From: CAVQYV01 sp963718295 [NCBI: uncultured Methylomirabilota bacterium]
GTDB taxonomy: Bacteria; Methylomirabilota; Methylomirabilia; CAVQYV01
DNA: 64,000 bases
Direction of reading: 5' to 3'
Assembly: GCA_963718295.1 (NCBI GenBank)
Contig: CAVQYV010000008.1
Span: 632,519 to 696,518, forward strand
A program made the position numbers and the translations under genes. The first letter of the stretch is position 1, and every line of letters starts with the position of its first letter. This document shows positions 53,563 through 63,170 of the stretch, in pieces. The notes beneath the pieces are model-generated. The model was given only the letters and a program-made list of their open reading frames with translations. It did no database searches and had not been told where the DNA came from.

Positions 53563-54219
53563 TCAGGGCCGAGCGGCGGTCGTGGCGATTGCGGCGGCAG
53601 CCACCGCGCCGGCGGCGGACTCGCTGAATGCGTCGGCGCCGATCTCGCGCGCGAAGGCCTCGGTGATCGGGGCCCCGCCGACGATCACCGTCACCTGCTG
53701 CCGCATGCCTGCGGCCGTCAGCGCGTCAATCGTCTGCCGCATCGCCGGCATCGTCGTCGTCAGCAGTGCCGACATGGCCACGATGTTGGCCTGCTTGTCC
53801 CTGACGGCGGCGACGAACTGCTCGGGCGTCACGTTCACGCCGAGGTCGATGACCTCGTAGCCTCCGCCCTCGAGCATGGCGCCGACCAGGTTCTTGCCGA
53901 TGTCGTGCAGGTCACCCTTCACGGTCCCAATCGCCACCCGGCCCACCGGTGCCGTGCCCGCGCCTGCCAACAGCGGGCGAATCAGCTCCAGGGCGGCCTT
54001 CATGGCTCGCGCGGACAACAGCAGTTCCGGCACGAGGTACTCGTCGCACTCGAAGCGGCGCCCCACCTCCGCCATGGCCGGCATCATGTGCTGCTGGACC
54101 AGGCCGAGGGGGTCGTGTCCGTCGGCCAGCGCCTGCCGCGTGATCGCGTCCGCGGCCTTGTGGTTTCCGTCGACGATGGCATCGTGGAGCTGGGCGAGGT
54201 CGGGCGAGTGTGTGTCCAT
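53563..54219 (-). CDS. Methyltransferase cognate corrinoid protein
   Basis: The 218-residue protein has an N-terminal helical cap (IVDGNHKAADAITRQALADG, then LLLSARAMKAALELIRP) and a B12-binding Rossmann domain. The domain carries the cobalamin motif GDLHDIGKNLV (DxHxxG, His coordinates cobalt), SALLTTT and VGGAPIT. It accepts or donates methyl groups in the company of UroD-type methyltransferases. The start is ATG 54219 (MDTHSPDL); an in-frame ATG lies further upstream in rhaM. The gene is intact and lies 27 bases from rhaM and 31 from UroD1. Confidence 0.9.
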   Translation of the reverse strand: MDTHSPDLAQLHDAIVDGNHKAADAITRQALADGHDPLGLVQQHMMPAMAEVGRRFECDEYLVPELLLSARAMKAALELIRPLLAGAGTAPVGRVAIGTVKGDLHDIGKNLVGAMLEGGGYEVIDLGVNVTPEQFVAAVRDKQANIVAMSALLTTTMPAMRQTIDALTAAGMRQQVTVIVGGAPITEAFAREIGADAFSESAAGAVAAAAIATTAARP

Positions 54220-54245
54220 GGGCGTGTCTGCCTCGGGCGAACGGA

Positions 54246-54592
54246 TCAGTCCTGGTGGAAGACCTCTTCCATGCTGGCCCACCACTCGCTCGCGCGCGGT
54301 CGGCCAGCGGCTGCTGGCACGGCTTGCAGACGGCCCACCACTCCTGCGTCCTCGGGTCGGCGGCCATCTTCGCCATGTCGGCGTCGAAGTCCGCGCCGAT
54401 GTACTCGAAGTAGCTGAACAGGTAGTGCTGGCCGTCAGGCAACCGGCGCACGAAGATCGAGTAGTTCCTGATGTTGCACGCGGTGATCATCTTCAGCACG
54501 TCTGGCCAGACCGCCGCGTGCAGGCGCTTGTATTCCTCGAGCTTCTCTTCACGGACACCGATGACGGAACCGTAGCGTTTCATGTCGTCCAC
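54246..54592 (-). CDS. rhaM: L-rhamnose mutarotase
   Basis: The roughly 115-residue protein has KRYGSVIGVREEKLEEYKRL and HAAVWPDVLKMITACNIRNYSIFVR at the start, FSYFEYIGADFDADMAKM in the middle, and, after a shift near 54300, ASEWWASMEEVFHQ at the end. These blocks with the conserved His-Ala-x-Val-Trp and Trp-Trp are those of RhaM/YiiL, which interconverts alpha and beta pyranose anomers of L-rhamnose and related deoxysugars. Its place between two methyltransferase genes is unusual and points to a sugar substrate for the operon. Confidence 0.88.
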
Positions 54593-54628
54593 CGATCTGC
54601 GCGAGCGCGAAATGCGGCGCCGTCGCGT

Positions 54629-55810
54629 TCAACACGCTTCCTCGAACTCGTCGGGAAGCCGGATGCGGGTAGCTGCCGTACTCGCGCACGAGCGAGACGA
54701 TGTAGTCGTACGTGTGGCCGGAGACGGCGCTGGTCACCGAGTGGTCGGACTGGAAGATGTAGCCGCCGCCCTTGGCCGCGTTGAGCTTGCGCAGCACCTC
54801 GCGCCGGATGGCCTCGCGGTCGCCGGTCTCCCAGACCTGCATGTCGCTGTTGCCGCAGAACGCCGATGCGGTGGCCGTACTGCCGGCGCAGCTCGACGGC
54901 GTCCATGCCGGCCTTGGCCTCGAGCGGGTTGTAGGCGTCGATGCCGATCTCGATGTAGTCGGGGAAGATCGCCTTCACGTTGCCGCAGCCGTGGTAGATC
55001 ACCGGCAGCCCGTGCGCGTGGGCGTAGTCGGTCATCCGCGCCACCCACGGCTTGAAGTGCTCGCGCCAGTAGCCCGGCGAGAAGAACATGCCCTTCTTGT
55101 AGGCCACGTCGCCCCAGATCACGAAGCCGTCGAGCAGGCCGCGCCGCCGCGTCGATCTCGGCCTTCGCGCACTCCAGGTAGATGCTCGCCGATGCGGTTG
55201 ACGACCGCGCCCATGCGCTCCGGGTGCTCGGCCATCCAGAGCATGCGCGTTCTGCTGGCCGACGAGCCGCGTCAGGCACTCGCTGACCTCGATCATGCTG
55301 CCGTAACCGGGAAGTCGGGCCGCAGGGACTTGACCGTCTCGATCCACGGCGGCGAGTTGCGCTCGAAACCGTCGCCCACGCCGGCGATCTGGTTGTCGCC
55401 GGCTCGTGGAACCGCCGCCGGTCGCGCGGGTCGTCGAACTCGCGCCGCTCGAGCTTCTCGAAGGTGTCGATCTCCCAGCCACGCATCTCCGGCATCGGCA
55501 GGCTGAACAGCTTGTGCACGACCGCGCCGAAGCCGGTCTTGACCACGACCTCCTCGGCGTCTCCTTCAGCGTCTCGAACGGGCGGATCCACGGGTCCATG
55601 TTCGGCACGGTGACGATCCAGTCCAGGTCGTAGTGATAGTACGGACTCGCGTCGGGCGGCAGGCCGAGTTCCTGGCGCCAGCGCCGCGATGAAGCCGCCC
55701 CAGAAGAAGTCGCTGATGGGCACGCGGTCCGGCTCCTCGTGGCGCAGCGACTTCTGCAGGCGCTCCAGCTTGCGCAGCGTGTTCGCCTTGCGCCCCGAGG
55801 TGTTGAACAT
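54629..55810 (-). CDS. UroD-type corrinoid methyltransferase (UroD2), frameshifted
   Basis: It begins MFNTSGRKANTLRKLERLQK at ATG 55810 and continues SLRHEEPDRVPISDFFWGGF. Further blocks are WEIDTFEKLERREFDD, FVIWGDVAYKKGMFFSPGYW, the zinc-type motif PVIYHGCGNVKAIFPDYIEIGIDAYNPLEAKAG, and a short end IRLPDEFEEAC at 54629. Shifts near 55680, 55560, 55400, 55310, 55190-55240 and 54870. The two UroD proteins are only distantly alike, so they may face different methyl donors or acceptors (for instance sugar and tetrahydrofolate). Expected length about 390 residues. Confidence 0.8.
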
Positions 55811-55943
55811 GGTCACGGCGCCCCCCGTGCGGTCGCACGCCACTGCTCCCCGGGCTGGAGAGCGGCAGACCGCTGCAGGGCTGTATACGCCGCGGTCGCG
55901 CTCCGTGCCACACCGCCACCCGACACGAGCAACAGGGCGGAGT

Positions 55944-57808
55944 TCATTGGAAGAAGTAGTACAGCGCGCACATGGCGATGAAGACGGCTGCGGCCAGCAC
56001 GCGGTAGTTCGCGAGGCCCGGCCAGCCCGGCGACCTGAGGGCGTCGAGCGGGTGTTCCCAGTAGAGCCGCTGCGGATCCTCCGTGGCGAGCTTCGGGCGC
56101 GCGATGGTCAAGACGACCTGCAGCACGACGCAGTAGCAAAGTAGGTAGAAGGCGGTCAGCATGAACGGCGTCGCGCCGATGACGCCAGGTATCCAGGCGA
56201 ACACCTCCGGCTTCCAGGTCTGCAGCGTCTTCGCGGTGAAGACGAGCGCGCCCGTGACCGAACCGATCCACATCGTCCATTTCGCGCTGAACGCCGACGC
56301 GCGAGGCCAGAAGACGCCCACGGCGAACACGCACGAGATCGGAGGCGCGACGTGCGCGATGATGTCGTTGATCCCGACGAAGATGCTCTTGTAGTTGTCC
56401 AGCAGCGGCACGAGGCCGATGCCGAGCAGGAACGCCGCGAGCGAGGCCAGCCGGCCGGCCAGCACGAGCCGGTGTTCCGGCGTGTCGGGCCGGAAGCGCC
56501 GGTACAGGTCGTAGCTGAACAGCGTCGCGATGGAGTTCGACGCGCTCGCGAGGTTGCCCATCAGCGCCGCCATCAGCGCGGCGGCCATGACGCCGAAGAG
56601 GCCGACGGGCATGAGATGGCGGATCATCAGGCCGTAGGTCTCCTTCGAGGACATGATGGTGACGTTCGCCGGAAGGACGAGCCTGCCTGCGTCCAGGCTG
56701 GTCATCAGCGTCAGCGGCCTGCCGTCGTTCGTCAGTGCTTCCGCTCAGGTCGAGCGGGTCGTCTCCCGCGACGTCGATCCTCGTGGTGTGCCCCGCGAGC
56801 GGCGTGCCGGTCAACTCGAGGTGTTGCCGGACGCCGGGTGCGACGCCCTGCTCGGCCCTCACGCGCAGTTGCGCCACGCCATCGATCCGGCCGGCCTGGA
56901 TCGCCGTCAGGAACAGCAGCCCCGGGAGAATGAACACGAACACAGGCAGCACCTTGATCGAGCCCGCAGAACAGGGGCCCGGTGCGCGCGTGGTTCTCGT
57001 CCTTCGCGCCCAGGACGCGCTGGACGATGGTCTGGTCGGCGCACCAGTACCAGATGCCCAGGGCCGGGTAGCCGAGGAGAATCGCGTACCACGGCAGGCC
57101 GGGCTCCTCCGCCGACGAGCGCAGCATGGACAGTTTGAGCATCTCGCCGCTGGCGGACAACTGCTCCGTCATGCCGTGCCAGCCACCGGCCTTCGCGTAG
57201 GCCAGCGCGGTGATGACACCCGAGCCGGCGAGCAGGATCACGGCCTGAATCGTCTCGGTCCTGACGACGGCCGAGAGTCCGCCGAGAATCGTGTAGACGG
57301 CCGTCAGCGGTCGTGAGCGTCAGGATGCACACCCACTTGTCGATGCCGAACACACCGTGCAGCACGAGCCAGCCGGTCGACAGCGGGAAACGCGATGTTG
57401 AAGACGATGGCGGTGAGCATCGAGAGGCCGGCCAGCCAGTCGCGACACTCGGGGCAGTAGCGGCGCTCGAGGAAGTCCGGCAGCGTCGAGACCTTCGCGC
57501 GCATGTAGAACGGGCACGAAGAACAGGCTCAGGGCGATCAGCATGAACGCCGCCAGCCACTCGAAGTTGCCCATGAGGAAGCCGGAGTCGTAGCCGGCCT
57601 GCGCGAGGCTGACCAGGTGCAGGCACGAGATGTTGGTCGCGAAGAGGGCCAGGCCGATGGAGGGCCAGCCGAGGGTGTTTCCCGCGAGGAAGTAGCTGCC
57701 GGCGGCGCCGCCCTTTCGCGTGCGCAGGCCGACCCAGACACCGGCGCCGACGATCCCGGCGAGGTAGACGACGATGATCACCAGGTCGATGGTGCTGATG
57801 CTCGCCAT
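55944..57808 (-). CDS. Sodium:solute symporter (SSS family), frameshifted
   Basis: The roughly 620-residue membrane protein begins MASISTIDLVIIVVYLAGIV at ATG 57808. SSS blocks include GRTRKG-like region RTRKGGAAGSYFLAGNTLGW, FATNISCLHLVSLAQAGYDSG, YWCADQTIVQRVLGAKDE and IAHVAPPISCVFAVGVFW. Shifts near 57510, 57390, 57310, 56970 and 56740. This family imports sugars, amino acids or vitamins with Na+. As the first gene of the operon with rhaM, a sugar is the best guess. It is divergent from the TonB receptor. Confidence 0.85.
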
Positions 57809-57917
57809 GGTGCGGTGCGGGCCGGAGATCCCCCGACGCGCGCTGCGCGGCGGGCGTGAGCCCGCCGGCGTGTCGCGTGAGATCACGGCCGCGAGGGTCG
57901 GTCCCGGCCGCGCGCGG

Positions 57918-57960
57918 ATCTTAGGGGTCGCTGGTTGACATGTAAAGTGAAACATTTCAC
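57918..57960 (-). promoter_or_regulatory. Symporter operon promoter with inverted-repeat operator
   Basis: On the minus strand the perfect dyad GTGAAA-TG-TTTCAC (57947-57960) directly abuts a -35 TTTACA (57941-57946). A 17-base spacer and the -10 TAAGAT (57918-57923) follow. The same arrangement faces the other way in front of the TonB gene. Confidence 0.65.
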
Positions 57961-58141
57961 ATGGAGCCTCACGGGTGTCCGCTCTGGGAGGTCCTGCCTG
58001 GGGCGGTGAGCGGATGGCGCCGGTCCTTCACCGGGTGCTTTCGGGTGTGCGATGGTTCGCGTGCGGATGGCCCACCGGGGGCTTGGCGGCTGCGGGCGCG
58101 TGGAGTGGCGGCGCCCGGGGGACCGCGCGGAAATCTTTTAT

Positions 58142-58184
58142 CTGAAATTTTTCACTTTACATTTTGTATCCATGCGCCTAGGAT
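58142..58184 (+). promoter_or_regulatory. TonB receptor promoter with inverted-repeat operator
   Basis: The dyad CTGAAA-TT-TTTCAC (58142-58155, one mismatch) directly abuts a -35 TTTACA (58156-58161). A 17-base spacer and the -10 TAGGAT (58179-58184) follow, 29 bases before the start codon. It is the mirror image of the symporter promoter. Confidence 0.65.
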
Positions 58185-58212
58185 CCGCCCCGCGACCTAG
58201 GAGGTCCTTCGC

Positions 58213-58985
58213 ATGACCCAGTTTGCACGTCTGCTCGTCCGCCCCGTGCTGGCCATCGCCCTCGCGACCGGCGTGTTCCCCGGGGGCGCCACCCCGCTGT
58301 TCGCCCAGCAGGGCCGCGGCACGATTCTGGGGACCGTCACCGACGGCACCGGAGGCGCGCTGCCCGGCGCCACGGTCGAGGTCACGAACGTCGGGACCGC
58401 CGTCACCGCGGAACTGGTCAGCAACGAGGAGGGGCTCTACACCGCCCCCAACCTGCCGGTCGGCACCTATCGCGTGACCGTCACGCTCGAGGGCTTCAAG
58501 AAGTTCGTCCGCGAGAACGTCGTGCTGGAGGTCGACCAGAAGGCCCGCATCGACGCCAAGCTCGAGATCGGCGGCATCGAGGAAACGGTGCTCGTCACGG
58601 CGGCCAGCACCACGATCGACGCCACTACGCCGACGCTCGGCAAGGTCATCGAGAACCGGCGCGTGCAGGAACTGCCGCTCAACGGCCGCAACGCCCTCTC
58701 GCTGGTCATGCTCGCGCCCGGCGTACAGTCCGGCGCCGGCCCCAACGCCAGCGGCTTCGGCGACCGCGGCACGCAGGTCTCGCTGATCGCATCAACGGCA
58801 GCCCGCTGGCCACGAACAACTTCCTGGTGGACGGCCTCAGCAGCACGAACCCCTACGTCCCCGACACCAACATCAACCCCAACGTCGACGCCGTCCAGGA
58901 ATTCAAGGTCCAGACCAACTCGATGTCGGCCGAGTACCGGCTACACGCTGGGCGGGGTCATCAACCTGGTCTATACCAGATCCAC
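58213..58985 (+). pseudogene. TonB-dependent receptor, N-terminal part, cut at contig join
   Basis: It starts after AGGAGG with a signal peptide (to about residue 34, LFAQQGRG). A carboxypeptidase regulatory-like domain follows (GTVTDGTGGALPGATVEVTN, then YTAPNLPVGTYRVTVTLEGF), then the start of the plug (RRVQELPLNGRNALSLVMLAPGVQ, and after shifts NNFLVDGLSSTNPYVPDTNINP and YTLGGVINLVYTRST). This layout with ELPLNGRN is the hallmark of acidobacterial TonB-like receptors. The barrel (over 700 residues) is missing, because foreign sequence begins near 58985. Probably imports a glycan or sugar used by the divergent operon. Confidence 0.88.
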
Positions 58986-58990
58986 GTATT
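58983..58990. other. Probable contig join, block 2 to block 3
   Basis: The TonB receptor stops mid-plug. The following sequence has much lower GC and encodes the inside of a polysaccharide deacetylase that lacks its start. Two unrelated gene interiors are thus fused. Confidence 0.65.
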
Positions 58991-59766
58991 GAATCACCAT
59001 GGCCTCACGGGTGTTTTCTTCGTCGAACCGCTTTTTTCAAGGCGGTTCGGAAGCCAGCCTCTCGCAGAAATCGTTGGGATTCTTGAAATCGCTCAGGAAG
59101 TACAGCTTCATTTGCATACCGAGTGGGTGGATGAGTCAAAAGATCCCCTGCTGGATAACGTTCACTCTAAACGGCAACACCTACGGTATTTTACCGTGGA
59201 GGAGCAAACCATCCTGATTTCTGCGGGGATCGAACTGCTTAAGCAGGCAGGCGCGAGCAACATCAACGCTTTCCGTGCCGGCAGTTTCGCCTTCAACAAG
59301 GATACACTGTACGCGCTTGCTGCCAATGGCATCCCCTTCGACAGCAGTTATAACGCGAGCCTCTTCGGCTCGACAGTGGTGTCATGCCAGGCGTGACGAT
59401 CGTAGATCCGATCGAATGCGAAGGCGTCTGTGAATATCCGATAGCGGTATTCAATGATGGTACTGGATCGTTGCGCGATGTTCAACTGGGTTCTTGTTCT
59501 TTCCAGGAAATAGATGGGCTGTTGTGGCAAGCTCTGGAGCTTGGACGGAGTTCCTTCGTCATATTCTCTCCCACAGCTTTGAACTGCTCAATTCGGCCAA
59601 GGATCGACCGGATAACGTAGTAGTCAAACGATTTCGAAAGCTATGTTCATTTTTGGACCGAAACCGGGATTGTTTTCGTGTGAGTGGTTTTCAGGCCCTG
59701 CACCCACAGGTCGTGCAACATCAGCCTGTACCCCTCGTTTCGCCTGTCTGGAAAGACGGGCATTAG
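58988..59766 (+). pseudogene. Polysaccharide deacetylase, 5' truncated and frameshifted
   Basis: The frame enters mid-gene with LNHHGLTGVFFVEPLFSRRF, the strand after the metal-binding Asp of the NodB fold. It continues VQLHLHTEW (metal-binding His-x-His), then FRAGSFAFNKDTLYALAANGIPFDSSYNAS, the later catalytic blocks. Shifts near 59385 and 59500 carry it on through VFNDGTGSLRDVQLGSCSF and ILSHSFELLN to the end at 59766. Such enzymes remove acetyl groups from cell-surface polysaccharides. First gene of a polysaccharide-type cluster. Confidence 0.78.
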
Positions 59767-59767
59767 A

Positions 59768-60754
59768 ATGATCGAGCAAGCCATCGCAGGAAATACCGAT
59801 GAGTCACTGGGATTCCGTCCGGTACCTTTCAAATTTCAGTTGAGCGACTGGACGCTCCTGAGTGTGACGCTGCAGATGCAGATGCGGGCAGAGAGACTGA
59901 TCTATGAAACGTCTCCAGTGGAGACGCCGGTTTCCACCAGCTAACGAGCTCATGGAGGGTAGCCAAGGATTCCTGATTCGTGGCCTACCAATCACTGCAG
60001 AACTTCCCGCAATCAGCCGCAGCGGAGACTTTCTCTGTTATGTCCCGCTCCAGTATCAACATTGTTACATAGATCTCGGCATGTCGTTCGAGGACTATCA
60101 GAAAAAGTTCTCTTCGAAGACGAGATCCACGATCAACCGCAAGATCAGGAAATACACGGAGCACTGCGGTGGAGCCATTCCCTGGAAAATGTACAAGCAG
60201 CCGGAGGAGATTGGGATTTCTTTCGGTCTGCCCGCGTGGTGTCGAAATTGACCTATCAGGAACGGTTGCTCAATGCTGGGCTTCCCGAATCTGAGGATTT
60301 CATCAGTCAGGCAGAGGCACTGGCGGCTGATGATCGTGTACGGGCATATATCCTGTTCTATGGTGAGCGCCCGGTGTCTTACCGGGACCTCCCCGTTCAG
60401 GATGATGTACTCATCTATGCTTACCTGGGTTATGACCCTGAATACATGCGGATGTCGGTGGGCACTATTCTTCAGTGGCTTGCAGTCGAGCAACTGTTTA
60501 AGGAAGGCCGATTTCGGTACTTCGATTTTACCGAGGGCCAGTCGGACCATAAGCGACTTTTCGCGACTCAGCAACGGCTGTGTGCCAACGTTTTCCTGGT
60601 TAAGAGAACTCTACGCAATCAGGCAGTCATCTATAGTCACCTGTTCGTGGATCGCTTCTCGAGCGGCTTGGTGATGCACTCGATCGAGTCGGCTTTAAAG
60701 CGAAAGTCAGAAAGTTCCTGCGTTTCACGAAATCGACTGGAACGCAGGGAGTGA
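59768..60754 (+). CDS. GNAT/FemAB-type acyltransferase
   Basis: The roughly 325-residue protein begins MIEQAIAGNTDESLGFRPVP at ATG 59768. After shifts near 59930 and 60225 the acetyltransferase part (BcsL/FemAB-like, Acetyltransf_6) follows: MSFEDYQKKFSSKTRSTINRKIRKY, then RAYILFYGERPVSYR, YAYLGYDPEYMRMSVGTILQ and YFDFTEGQSDHKRLFATQQ. These are found in exopolysaccharide clusters, often with PEP-CTERM/exosortase genes, where they transfer acyl groups to sugars. It directly follows the deacetylase. Confidence 0.8.
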
Positions 60755-60864
60755 TGTCTAGTTAGTGCCTGACCGGAAACACGCTCATCCAGCAAGTTAG
60801 GAATACAGCGTGCCATGCCTTACAGGAGTTTTTGACCAAACGCGAATCAGCAGTGAGATTTTTA

Positions 60865-61618
60865 ATGCCAATCCTGAGACGTCTCTGCAATCGGCCTGAA
60901 GCGTCATACACCTGGATTCTATTGACCTGGTTGCAAAAAACTTTGTTTACTATCTGACTGAATTGTCATCGGGCAGCTCGTCTCCGAAAAACGGAACATG
61001 AGACCTCAGAATTTGATGCGGTCTATGGCGCTGATACGGAAAAGATCCGCGAGATAGGTTCTCTGGACATCGACTCAGATAATGCACGGCATGCCGTGCG
61101 CTATCAGCCTTCGCCCCAGGCGCTCGCAACAAAAATCATTCACTCGCTGCCAATCGATCATAGCCGGTTCACCTTCCTGGATTTTGGTGCTGGCAAAGGC
61201 CAGTCCGCCGATTGCCGCACAATTGCCATTCGCTGCGGTCGTAGGCGTCGAGTTTTCCCGTGAGCTCTGTGCGATTGGTACGGAAAACATCCGCAGGATT
61301 GTTCCGGAAAAACGGGTAGCGGGCCGGGTCGAGTGCCACTATGGTGATGTTACGGCCTACGCACTCCCTGAAATGCCTTTGGTCTGCTATTTCTACAATC
61401 CTTTTGACCAGGTGATCATGCAGGCGGTGGTGGACAAGCTGACGGCAAGCCTCAAGCACCAGCCGCGGGATATCTACATCATCTACGTTCATCCTGAGCA
61501 TCGCGCTCTGTTCGATGCAAGTGGATATTGGGATGTCGTGGATGAAAGTCATATCTACATCGTTTACCACGCCCGGATCAACGATTTCAGCAACACATGC
61601 CATGAAGAAACTGCTTAA
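60865..61618 (+). CDS. Class I SAM-dependent methyltransferase, frameshifted
   Basis: From ATG 60865 (MPILRRLCNRPEASYTWILL), a shift near 60955 leads to EFDAVYGADTEKIREIGSLD and IDSDNARHAVRYQPSPQALA. SAM motif I follows as FTFLDFGAGKG, then a shift near 61205, VVGVEFSRELCAIGTENIRRI, MPLVCYFYNPFDQVIMQAVV and DIYIIYVHPEHRALF. The pattern (F-x-D-F-G-x-G-K-G, G-V-E-F-S, F-Y-N-P-F) is a known family of small methyltransferases near capsule genes. Substrate unknown. It overlaps the next gene. Confidence 0.75.
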
Positions 61619-62209
61619 GTGGATGCTACACGTTCTGTTTAAGGATTATCAGATCAATCGGATCTATTTCTGGAATATTCGCCGACCCCGGCAGGAGGGA
61701 TTCAACAGTATGCCCTCCAGTGTAGTGACCATCAGGCCACTCGAATCCCCGAAACAGTTCACTTCTTCTTCAGACCAGCGAATACGTGATCACGCCTGTA
61801 TTTTGATGAACACGCACATGTCTATGGTATCTATGAAGATAGCGAACTGGTCTGTGTTTGCACTTTTTGGATGGCTGGGCACCCGCGCTTGCCCGGAAGA
61901 TTCTCGGCGCTCATGAAGGATGAAGCGGTCATGGTAGACCTGTTGACATCAGCTCAATGTCGGGAAAGGCTATGCCTTGGCAATCACTCGCTTTGCCGAA
62001 AATGATCTGTTCCGTAGAGGATATAAAAGACTGTGGAGCTGGGTCTGGCATAGCAACAATCCCTCCATACGTGCGTCGACAAGGCGGGTTGGAATTACTC
62101 GCACATGTTGGTGGAATTCCAGGTTAATGGTATGAACCACTATCTTTGCTTCAAACTGCCCGCAAAAAAGTGTACTTTAGCTAATTGCAATATTTACTTT
62201 TCTAAGTGA
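61602..62209 (+). CDS. GNAT-family N-acetyltransferase, frameshifted
   Basis: It begins MKKLLKWMLHVLFKDYQINR at ATG 61602. After a shift near 61795 it reads YFDEHAHVYGIYEDSELVCV, then MVDLLTSAQCR, a shift near 61965, and GKGYALAITRFAENDLFRRG with NNPSIRAST. The RGKGYA-like stretch is the acetyl-CoA-binding motif and NNPSIR the usual GNAT strand-loop. Stop at 62209. It overlaps the methyltransferase gene, so both are in one operon. Acceptor unknown, probably a sugar amine of the surface polymer. Confidence 0.7.
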
Positions 62210-62244
62210 CTGAAAATCAAAAGGTAAGCGTTCAGACCCCTCTC

Positions 62245-62322
62245 CCCAGCGGGAGGAGGTTGGTAGAGGGGGGAAACTCACCCTTCAACGAGTTGCCCTC
62301 CCCCCAGTCCCCTCCCGCTGGG
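62245..62322 (+). repeat. Inverted repeat, REP-like
   Basis: CCCAGCGGGAGG (62245-62256) is reverse-complementary to CCTCCCGCTGGG (62311-62322). The surrounding CCCCTCTCCC and GGGAGGGGA tracts are typical of dispersed intergenic repeats in gammaproteobacteria. It lies between two operons and may also end transcription. Confidence 0.6.
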
Positions 62323-62494
62323 AGGGGAAGTGAACAGTTACGGATTCTGAGTAGTCACAAGTCTGACGAGTTTTCGGTCAGGCGCTATAGTAGTGGCGGT
62401 CGGTACCGTTTCCTCACTGGAAGCATCTGCCGACAGGGGCAGGCATTCTGCCTGCGTCGATATGCGCCACCCGATTGAACAGGCGAGAGCGATC

Positions 62495-63159
62495 ATGAAC
62501 ACAGCAGAACTGACCACTGTCGAGATCGAACCGGCCGGATCTGCCTGCTCGGCCATTCTGTGGGATGCACGGTTTGGGAGCGGATGCTCACGATTTCGAG
62601 CCCATTGTGCCGCACCTGCGGGTGCCCGCTGCCGCCGGGCTGCGTTTCATCTTCCCAAATGCACCGATACGCCCGGTGACGGTCAACGGCGGGATGCCGA
62701 TGCGCGCCTGGCACCATCTGGGAATGGACATTCCGCGAGTCGAAGACGCGGCCCGGCGTACACGAGTCTGAACGGCAGTCGCTGCAACTGGTGGAACGGG
62801 AACGGGCACGCGGCATTCCACCCGCCCGCCGATCCTGGCCGGGTTTTCCCAGGGTGGGGCGATGGCCCTGTACCTCGGGCTGCGCTATCCCGAACGGCGG
62901 CATCCTGGCGCTGTCCTGCTACGTTCCCCTGGCCAAGACGCTGCCGGCTGAACGCCATGTCGCCAACCACGCCGTGCCCATTTTTCTGGCGCACGGCCTG
63001 CTCGATCCGGTGATTCCGGTCCAGTACGGCCGCGCCACCGTTCGCCAGTTGACCGAACTCGATTATCCCCTCGAGGCCCACGAATACCCGATGGGCCACG
63101 AAGTGAACTGGGACGAAATCCAGGATATCAGCCGCTGGCTGCAGCGGGTGCTGGCTTGA
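62495..63159 (+). CDS. Carboxylesterase/phospholipase-type alpha/beta hydrolase, frameshifted
   Basis: It begins MNTAELTTVEIEPAGSACSA at ATG 62495. After a shift near 62560 it reads MHGLGADAHDFEPIVPHL (oxyanion region), then FIFPNAPIRPVTVNGGMPMRAWHHLG. Further shifts near 62750, 62830 and 62900 lead to LAGFSQGGAMALYLGL with the nucleophile Ser of GFSQGG. The Asp is in AHGLLDPVIPVQY and the His in MGHEVNWDEI. This is the family of bacterial carboxylesterases (EstB/YpfH type) hydrolysing short-chain esters; expected length about 220 residues. Confidence 0.82.
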
Positions 63160-63170
63160 GCGGATGCACC

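Larger units (their letters stand above)
57809..58212. other. Intergenic regulatory region between divergent operons
   Basis: About 400 bases holding the two mirror-image promoter-operator units listed separately. The middle shows no gene. Confidence 0.7.

Noticed and set aside
52357-54417. 686-codon plus-strand frame opposite UroD1 and the corrinoid gene
   Set aside because: Antisense shadow of three well-supported minus-strand genes.
62338-62556. 72-codon minus-strand frame before the esterase
   Set aside because: No ribosome site or similarity; probably chance in the intergenic region.
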